Translations under genes and position numbers: made by a program
Notes under the pieces: generated by a model
Told to the model about the DNA's origin: nothing
The model's input: the letters and a program-made list of their open reading frames with translations, nothing else
Database searches by the model: none
DNA from: Sporichthyaceae bacterium
Lineage (GTDB): Bacteria > Actinomycetota > Actinomycetes > JACCUZ01
Reading direction: 5' to 3'
Length of the DNA: 5,714 nucleotides
Assembly (NCBI GenBank): GCA_013698395.1
Contig: JACCUZ010000015.1
Coordinates: 1 to 5,714 of the forward strand
Shown here: positions 1 through 4,784 of the stretch, piece by piece
Layout: each line of letters starts with the position of its first letter
Numbering within the stretch: the stretch's first letter is position 1

Positions 1-7
1 TCCCGGC

Positions 8-97
8 GGTGGCGTGTCCGAGCGGCCGAAGGAGCACGCCTCGAAAGCGTGTGAGGGGGCAACTCCTCCGTGGGTTCAAATCCCACCGCCACCGCCA
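8..97 (+). tRNA. tRNA-Ser (anticodon CGA)
   Basis: Complete class II serine tRNA reading UCG codons. A perfect 7-bp acceptor stem pairs GGTGGCG (8-14) with CGCCACC (87-93). The D stem is TCC (17-19) with GGA (31-33). The anticodon stem CACGC/GCGTG (35-39/47-51) encloses the loop CTCGAAA, with anticodon CGA at 42-44. A long G-rich/C-rich variable arm lies at about 53-69, as expected for serine tRNAs. The T arm is GTGGG-TTCAAAT-CCCAC (70-86). The discriminator is G94, the usual serine identity base, and CCA is encoded in the DNA at 95-97. No defect is seen, so it should be functional. The three bases upstream (5-7) can also pair with 94-96, lengthening the acceptor helix in the precursor. Confidence 0.97.
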
Positions 98-164
98 GCC
101 GTCGGCGAAATTTCCTGCTCCCACGCAACCTGGCGGCCCTGTGCCGATCCTGGGCGTCCCATAC

Positions 165-189
165 GCCATCCCCGGTTCGCCGGGGTGGC
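165..189 (+). terminator. Strong GC hairpin after tRNA-Ser, candidate terminator
   Basis: CCCCGG (170-175), loop TTCG (176-179) and CCGGGG (180-185) form a perfect 6-bp stem. GCCA (165-168) and TGGC (186-189) extend it to 10 bp, leaving T169 as a single bulged base. No T-run follows, so it is not a textbook intrinsic terminator. High-GC actinobacteria are often reported to use hairpins without U-tracts. Its place about 70 bases after the tRNA and 165 bases before the next gene suits transcript ending or 3' end protection. The structure is plain in the sequence; the role is inferred. Confidence 0.5.
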
Positions 190-349
190 CGATGAGGCGG
201 GACAACCAGGGTCAGGGTCTGGCGCTGGACGGATGGCGTTGCGACGATGAGCCAGGAAGGGCAGCGGAGTCGTGGGGCTGATCGAGCTTGCTGCGGCTTA
301 CCCGATGGGGTCTATGGGTGCATCACACATCCGCGGCCCTGTGAGCGCC

Positions 350-354
350 AGGAG
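350..354 (+). promoter_or_regulatory. Ribosome binding site that questions the UbiB-family start
   Basis: AGGAG is the only good Shine-Dalgarno match ahead of the kinase-like gene. It shares its last base with the GTG at 354, which is too close for initiation there. It sits 5 bases before an in-frame TTG at 360 and 14 bases before an in-frame GTG at 369. The spacing favours TTG 360, which would shorten the protein by only two residues. The frame is closed by a TGA at 342-344, so no start further upstream is possible. Confidence 0.5.
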
Positions 355-2303
355 TGCCGTTGAATGCCGTGCTGCTTGCTTTCCTGTGGGTCGCCACCGT
401 TCTTGTTTTCGCAGCGATCGCCCGGCGGGTGCTGGGCGTTTCCCTAGGCGCCGGGCGCGCAGTGCTGGCCGCCTTCATCGCAGTGGCGGTCGGTCTCGCG
501 GTTTCGGATGCCTTGGTCGGGGTGGGCTCGGGTGTGGCCGAAGGCAGCTTGCAGATCGGGATTTCGCTGGTCGCCGCGCTGACCTTCCTGGTTATCGTGG
601 AAATCCTGGTGCCGACCGGGAGCTGGCCCAGCCCGGTGGAATGGCGACGTTCGCTGCGCCGCCGGATGGGTCGGTCTCGCCGGTATGCGCAGATCCTCGC
701 CGTCGCCGTACGCCACGGGCTGGGTCCGTATCTGGGTGGCGGGACGCGGACACCGGGAGAGGAACCCCAGCGCCGCCGGCGGCTGGCCAGGTCGGTGCGG
801 CAGGCGATGGAGGACGGCGGTGTCACGTTCGTCAAGCTCGGTCAGCTTGCCTCGACCCGCGCCGACCTGTTGCCGGCGGAGTTCATCGAGGAACTCTCGA
901 TGCTGCAGGATCGGGTGCCTCCGGCGCCGTGGGAGGCGGTGCGCGCGCTACTCGAACGGGAGCTGGACGGCCCGTACATGGAGGTCTTTGCTGAGTTCGA
1001 CCCGACCCCGGTGGCCGCTGCGTCCATCGCACAGGTACACCGGGCGCGGCTACGCGACGGTGCCGAGGTGGCGGTGAAGGTACAGCGACCCGGCATCGGC
1101 CCAGTTGTCGAGCGGGACCTCGACATCGTGGGTCGGCTTGCCGAAACTGTTCGGGCGCGCACTAGGTGGGGGCGCGCGGTGGGCATGGTCGAACTGGCGT
1201 CCGGCTTCGCGACTGCGTTGAGGGAGGAGTTGGACTTTCGCGTGGAAGCCCGCAACGTGGCAGCGGTCAGGGCGGGCTCTGCCAGCCGGGACCGCGGCAG
1301 TGCGGTCGTTCTTCCCGCTCTACATGCGCAACTGTGCACTCAGCGAGTGCTCGTGATGGAGTGGCTGGAGGGCACTCCGTTGGGTTCCACCCACACGGTG
1401 GTCGACGAGCGTGGCCCGGACCGGCAGGAGATGGCGCGGGCGCTGCTTGAGTGCCTCCTGCGCCAGGTCGTGGTGGATGGGGTGTTCCATGCCGACCCGC
1501 ATCCGGGCAACGTGCTGCTGCTCGCGGACGGCCGCCTAGGGTTGCTGGACTTCGGCTCGGTCGGCCGACTCGGTGCCTCGACCCGGGTGGCCGTGCGGCA
1601 GTTGCTGGTCGCGGTGGACCGGGGCGACTCTGCCGCCGCGCGCGACGCGTTCCTGGAATTGGTGACCCGCACGGACGATCTAGACGAGATGCGCCTCGAA
1701 CGCGCACTCGGACTCTTCATGGCTCGTCACTTAGGCCCCGCCGCCTCCCCCGACATGGCGATGTTCACCGACTTGTTTCGCCTGGTCGCCGAGCACGAGC
1801 TAGTGGTCCTCGGCGAGGTGGCCGCGGTGTTCCGCGCCCTCGCGACCGTTGAGGGGACCCTCCTTCGGCTGGCGCCGGGCTTCCAGCTCGTGGAGGAGTC
1901 GCGGCGCTTTGCCCGCGCCGAGATCGCGGCGGCATTCGGCCCGGAGGCGGCGTCGCAGACCTTGGCCGAGGAGATCACAGGGCTGCTGCCGGTGTTACGC
2001 CGCCTTCCGCGCCGGGTCGACCGCATCACCGGGGCGCTCGAGCAGGGACGTCTGACAGTGAATGTCCGACTCTTCGCCGACGAGCAGGACCGGCAGTTCG
2101 CTACGGGCCTGCTGCACCAGGTGCTGCTCGCCTTTCTCGGCGCCACGGCCGGGATCATGGCCGTGGTCCTCCTGGGCGCCAGCGGCGGGCCGGCGGTGAC
2201 GCCGGCCGTGAGCCTGTTCCAGGTGTTCGGCTACAACCTGTTTGTCGTCAGCTGCATCCTTGTCCTGCGGGTGCTGTTCGACATTTTCCGGCGGCAACGC
2301 TAG
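354..2303 (+). CDS. UbiB/ABC1 (AarF) family atypical kinase, membrane-anchored
   Basis: Member of the UbiB/ABC1/ADCK protein-kinase-like family, whose known members support ubiquinone biosynthesis or other membrane isoprenoid-lipid processes by ATP-dependent action. Of 649 residues, about 1-90 form three hydrophobic segments (near 5-25, 37-58 and 67-86). The family signatures follow in order: KxGQ motif (K161-Q164, KLGQLASTR), Ala-rich nucleotide loop (AAAS, 221-224, replacing the Gly-rich loop), ATP-binding Lys K242 (VAVKVQRPG), Glu/Asn stretch (E298-N301), hinge (VLVMEW near 333), catalytic loop HADPHPGN (379-386) and metal-binding DFG (399-401). Two more membrane segments lie near 585-611 and 619-643, before a basic C-terminus, so the kinase core probably sits on the cytoplasmic membrane face. 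All key residues are present. It stands alone, with the minus-strand genes convergent 53 bases away. GTG 354 is the longest start, but AGGAG (350-354) runs into it; TTG 360 (5-base spacing) or GTG 369 fits the ribosome site better. Actinobacteria generally use menaquinone, so a strict ubiquinone role is doubtful and the substrate is unknown. Confidence 0.95.
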   Translation: MPLNAVLLAFLWVATVLVFAAIARRVLGVSLGAGRAVLAAFIAVAVGLAVSDALVGVGSGVAEGSLQIGISLVAALTFLVIVEILVPTGSWPSPVEWRRSLRRRMGRSRRYAQILAVAVRHGLGPYLGGGTRTPGEEPQRRRRLARSVRQAMEDGGVTFVKLGQLASTRADLLPAEFIEELSMLQDRVPPAPWEAVRALLERELDGPYMEVFAEFDPTPVAAASIAQVHRARLRDGAEVAVKVQRPGIGPVVERDLDIVGRLAETVRARTRWGRAVGMVELASGFATALREELDFRVEARNVAAVRAGSASRDRGSAVVLPALHAQLCTQRVLVMEWLEGTPLGSTHTVVDERGPDRQEMARALLECLLRQVVVDGVFHADPHPGNVLLLADGRLGLLDFGSVGRLGASTRVAVRQLLVAVDRGDSAAARDAFLELVTRTDDLDEMRLERALGLFMARHLGPAASPDMAMFTDLFRLVAEHELVVLGEVAAVFRALATVEGTLLRLAPGFQLVEESRRFARAEIAAAFGPEAASQTLAEEITGLLPVLRRLPRRVDRITGALEQGRLTVNVRLFADEQDRQFATGLLHQVLLAFLGATAGIMAVVLLGASGGPAVTPAVSLFQVFGYNLFVVSCILVLRVLFDIFRRQR

Positions 2304-2356
2304 ATGGCCACTAGCCACAGGTCAGAAACGTGGAGACCTCCCTGGCTCGCAGCCCG

Positions 2357-2923
2357 TCAGCCTCGGAGCAAGGTCAGTACTGCGAGGACCCGGCGGTTCA
2401 CCTCACGTGAGGGCTCGAGCCCGAGTTTGCGGAACATCGGCGCCGACGCCGCCTCCACGGTCTTCTCGCTGATCCCGAGCTCGTTGGCGATCGCGGCGTT
2501 TGACCGGCCCTCGGCCATGAGCCTCAGGATCTGGGTCTCCCGCTCCGTCAGGTTGGCAAGAGGCGAGTTGGGACGTCGGCGCCGCATCAGCCTCGCCACG
2601 ATCGTGGGGTCGATGACGCACTCGCCTTCGCATACACGGCGCAGAGCATCCACCAGAACGGCGATATCGGAGACGCGTTCCTTCAGCAGATAGCCGAGGC
2701 CGCTGGGCTGATCTGCCAGGAGGCGTGCCGCGTACCTCGGCTCGAGGTACTGGCTCAGCAAGACGACGGCGGTCTGGGGATAGAGCTCGCGGATGCGGCG
2801 AGCCGCCAGGAGCCCTTCGTCCTTGTGTGTCGGCGGCATCCGAATATCAACGACCGCCACGTCGGGCCGTTCGAGGGCAACAATCCTGAGCAACGCGTCA
2901 GCGTCCGCCGCCTCCGCGACCAC
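2357..2923 (-). CDS. NarL/LuxR-type response regulator, receiver N-terminus missing (probable pseudogene)
   Basis: DNA-binding response regulator of the NarL/FixJ class, 188 residues against about 210-220 usual. The receiver part keeps phosphoacceptor D26 (VAVVDIRMPP), the switch Ser S57 (VVLLSQY) and conserved K81 (GYLLKERV). The LuxR helix-turn-helix starts at LTERET (125-130) and continues through AEGRSNAAIANELGISEKTVE (137-157). The first strand and helix, including the acidic pair that binds Mg2+, are absent. The match begins abruptly at about WDVVAEAADADALL, and in-frame sequence upstream to the stop at 3080-3082 shows no receiver features and no ATG, GTG or TTG. GTG 2923 is therefore the only start, and it has no clear ribosome site; it overlaps the upstream membrane ORF by 26 bases. 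After TVEA the usual His and following residues are replaced by ASAPM (159-163). Without the acidic pocket normal phosphorylation seems unlikely, although DNA binding might persist. Family assignment is firm; loss of function is inferred. Confidence 0.8.
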   Translation of the reverse strand: MVAEAADADALLRIVALERPDVAVVDIRMPPTHKDEGLLAARRIRELYPQTAVVLLSQYLEPRYAARLLADQPSGLGYLLKERVSDIAVLVDALRRVCEGECVIDPTIVARLMRRRRPNSPLANLTERETQILRLMAEGRSNAAIANELGISEKTVEAASAPMFRKLGLEPSREVNRRVLAVLTLLRG

Positions 2924-3488
2924 ATCCCAGCGCCGGGCGGTCTTCGTGGCTCTCGCTGCAGCAGCCCTCGGGTCGGCGCTCGCGCTGCTTTGGTGGGACT
3001 CTCGACGCTCTGACGGCCTCGCCCCGGATGTGCGGCTCCTCTCGTACGAGGCACTGCTGGCGGCGGTCGCCCACCGCCGTCAAGAGGAAAGTGGCAGCGA
3101 CCGCGGCGTCGGGTACGAGTCCGAGCGCCGCCCCGGCGGCAGATGCAAGCAGCACAATTGTGTCGAGCCGCCGCTGTGGTCCGGGCAGAAGAACGAGCAA
3201 GGCGATCAGGAGCATCGACTGGTGCAACGCTTGCGCCGAAGGGATCAATGATGCCAGGAACCAGGCGGGTGCGACCAGGGTCATTACCAACCGGGCCCGG
3301 TTGCTCTCCTTGGAGAGAAGGCCAGCCAGAAGGAAGGCCACTCCCACGGCACTGGTCGCCAGCAAGGTCCCAGCAGGCAAGCCGTTCTGCCGGTCAGCCC
3401 TCGCGGCGAGTCCCAACAGGACGACTGACGCTGTTGTCGCCAGAACGATCGGGTCTGTCATTCGCGCGGCGACTGCACGACCTGCCAC
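2898..3488 (-). CDS. Multi-pass membrane ORF, possible remnant of a sensor kinase N-terminus
   Basis: Open frame of 196 residues from GTG 3488, or 187 from ATG 3461; neither has a good ribosome site. Residues 12-140 are strongly hydrophobic, with five or six likely membrane segments (near 12-30, 37-59, 64-82, 88-103, 107-123 and 125-140) separated by short charged loops. From about residue 141 the character changes to Arg/Glu/Cys/Gly-rich sequence ending in a Gly-Arg tail, not typical of a folded domain. No HisKA_3 or HATPase motif (such as RELHD, or the N, G1 and G2 boxes) is seen. The gene lies directly upstream of, and overlaps, a response regulator on the same strand. That is where the partner histidine kinase normally sits, and many actinobacterial NarL-type kinases begin with such a membrane bundle. 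I infer the N-terminal sensor portion of a kinase whose catalytic part has been deleted. An unrelated small membrane protein cannot be excluded. Confidence 0.55.
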   Translation of the reverse strand: MAGRAVAARMTDPIVLATTASVVLLGLAARADRQNGLPAGTLLATSAVGVAFLLAGLLSKESNRARLVMTLVAPAWFLASLIPSAQALHQSMLLIALLVLLPGPQRRLDTIVLLASAAGAALGLVPDAAVAATFLLTAVGDRRQQCLVREEPHIRGEAVRASRVPPKQRERRPEGCCSESHEDRPALGCGRGGGGR

Positions 3489-3519
3489 TTCGCCATGGTG
3501 GCACGTGGCGTCGGGTCGC

Positions 3520-3534
3520 TACCGTGTCACCGTG
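3520..3534 (+). promoter_or_regulatory. Candidate leaderless promoter -10 element for the aldose epimerase
   Basis: TACCGT (3520-3525) matches the actinobacterial -10 pattern TAnnnT. Six bases later comes the in-frame GTG at 3532, the usual geometry when transcription starts at the first base of the start codon. No Shine-Dalgarno sequence precedes this GTG or the alternative GTG 3505, which supports a leaderless mRNA. No convincing -35 element is seen. The site lies in the short region between the divergent membrane ORF and the epimerase. Confidence 0.4.
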
Positions 3535-4581
3535 GCAGCCAGTGATCTTCCCCGGGTACGACGTTCGGTGTTCGGCACCACGGACGAGGGGCAGACCGTC
3601 GAGCGCTATGTCCTGGGCGGGCCTGAGCTGGAGGTGGCCGTCCTCACCTGGGGAGCAAGCCTGCACACAGTCGTCATACCTGATCGCGACGGTGTTCCGG
3701 CCGATGTCGTGCTCGGCTTCGACGATTTCGAGGGATACAGCGCCGACCACCCGTACCTCGGAGCCACCGTGGGCCGGTTCGCCAATCGCATCGGGCAAGG
3801 CCGTTTCACCCTCGACGGAGTCCAGCACCGTACGCCGGTCAACCAGCAGCCCAACACTCTGCACGGTGGGACCAGGGGCTTCGACCGGCATGTGTGGTCG
3901 GCACGCGTGTCGCCTGAGGGTGTGGCGCTGTCCCTCGTCAGCCCGGCCGGTGACATGGGCTTCCCGGGCCGCCTCACGGCCACGGTCACCTACTCGGTGA
4001 GCGGGTCGCGGCTGTTGATGGAGTACGAAGCGCGTACCGACGCAACGACGGTGGTCAACCTCACCAACCATGCGTACCTGAACCTCGGTGGTGACGGCTC
4101 CGGGTCGATCGAGGGTCACGAGCTGCACATGGCGGCGGACCGTTTCCTAACCGTGGATGACGCCATGATCCCCACCGGTGAGATCCATCAGGTGGCTGGG
4201 ACACCGATGGACTTCCGCACCGCTAAGCCGATCGGCCGTGATCTGCGGGCAGGCACCGAGCAGCTGCGGCACGGTGCTGGCTACGACCACACCTGGGTGC
4301 TGGAGGGCGGGGTCGACCCGGCCGTGCGCGTGGTTCACCCGGGCACGGGGCGCATGCTCGAGCTCCGCACAGATCAGCCTGGGATGCACTTCTACTCCGG
4401 CAACCACCTCGACGGGACGCTGGTCGGCAAGGGCGCTCGGACGTACCGCCAAGGTGATGGTTTCTGCCTCGAGACCCAGCACTTCCCAGACTCTCCCAAC
4501 CAGCCGAACTTTCCGAGCACGGTGCTCCGGCCCGGTGAGGTGTTCCGGACGAGCACCAGCTGGGACTTCAGTACGGTCTGA
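3532..4581 (+). CDS. galM: Aldose 1-epimerase (mutarotase), GalM type
   Basis: Interconverts the alpha and beta anomers of aldohexoses such as galactose and glucose, supplying the anomer used by sugar kinases. The 349 residues match the usual GalM length. Family landmarks in order: FGTTDEGQTVERY (14-26), strand VLTWGAS (37-43), GYSADHPYLGATVGRFANRI (68-87), NTLHGGTRGFD (108-118) with catalytic His H111, NLTNHAYLNL with second His H180, GYDHTWVL with substrate-binding D252, PGMHFYSGNHLDGT, and FCLETQHFPDSPNQPNFPS with catalytic Glu E314. All expected active-site residues are present. There is no signal peptide, so the enzyme is cytosolic. The frame stays open upstream to about 3028, but that stretch is antisense to the membrane ORF and does not look like GalM. 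GTG 3532 fits the family's N-terminus and a leaderless promoter; GTG 3505 would add nine residues. No other sugar gene is adjacent, so its pathway partner is not visible. The symbol follows the family name; the exact sugar is unknown. Confidence 0.95.
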   Translation: MAASDLPRVRRSVFGTTDEGQTVERYVLGGPELEVAVLTWGASLHTVVIPDRDGVPADVVLGFDDFEGYSADHPYLGATVGRFANRIGQGRFTLDGVQHRTPVNQQPNTLHGGTRGFDRHVWSARVSPEGVALSLVSPAGDMGFPGRLTATVTYSVSGSRLLMEYEARTDATTVVNLTNHAYLNLGGDGSGSIEGHELHMAADRFLTVDDAMIPTGEIHQVAGTPMDFRTAKPIGRDLRAGTEQLRHGAGYDHTWVLEGGVDPAVRVVHPGTGRMLELRTDQPGMHFYSGNHLDGTLVGKGARTYRQGDGFCLETQHFPDSPNQPNFPSTVLRPGEVFRTSTSWDFSTV

Positions 4582-4699
4582 AGCGCCGCCCTCCCGGGCC
4601 GCTTGCGGTCCAGACGGGTGAACCTGGTCAGTGTCTGGCCCTGTGGCTCCAGTTGCCCGCTGATCTGGTCGAGGTACCCGCTGTCAGTAAAGGGGCATA

Positions 4700-4724
4700 C
4701 CTGTCGTGAACGGCAGGGTTGTTT
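4700..4724 (+). terminator. Hairpin with T-rich 3' side after the epimerase, candidate terminator
   Basis: CCTGTCG (4700-4706) and CGGCAGG (4711-4717) form a 7-bp stem with one U-G wobble and the loop TGAA. GTTGTTT (4718-4724) follows, the most T-rich run in this intergenic region. It lies about 120 bases after the epimerase stop and about 60 bases before the ice-binding protein start, so it could end the epimerase transcript. A role in the 5' region of the next gene is also possible. The pairing is visible; the function is inferred. Confidence 0.4.
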
Positions 4725-4784
4725 GACGACTTGGCGCCGCATGGCGCAGGCGTTCCATCGCTGGCCAGAAACGGACCAACTGCG

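Noticed and set aside
70..97. tRNA-Ser 3' end as an integration attachment site
   Set aside because: No second copy of the tRNA end occurs in the window and no integrase or other mobile gene follows.
288..316. TTGCTG and TCTATG 17 bases apart as a promoter for the kinase-like gene
   Set aside because: The -10 box matches the consensus at only three of six positions, which is not distinguishable from chance.
272..994. 240-residue plus-strand open frame overlapping the kinase-like gene
   Set aside because: It overlaps the N-terminal membrane and KxGQ-coding part in another frame, and its Arg/Gly/Ala-rich translation is typical of high-GC shadow frames.
2305..2339. Weak inverted repeats (TGGC/GCCA and AGGTC/GACCT) between the convergent genes as a bidirectional terminator
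   Set aside because: Stems are only 4-5 bp, the second has an 11-base loop, and there is no T-run on either strand.
2950..3044. CTCTCG found three times (2950, 2999, 3039) and a 10-bp palindrome CTCGTACGAG (3041-3050) near the presumed deletion
   Set aside because: Six-base repeats and one short palindrome are expected by chance in GC-rich sequence, and they do not flank a recognisable junction.
3028..3531. Long N-terminal extension of the aldose epimerase reading frame
   Set aside because: It is antisense to the hydrophobic minus-strand ORF, is rich in Arg/Ala/Ser without any domain character, and the family's N-terminus begins just after 3532.
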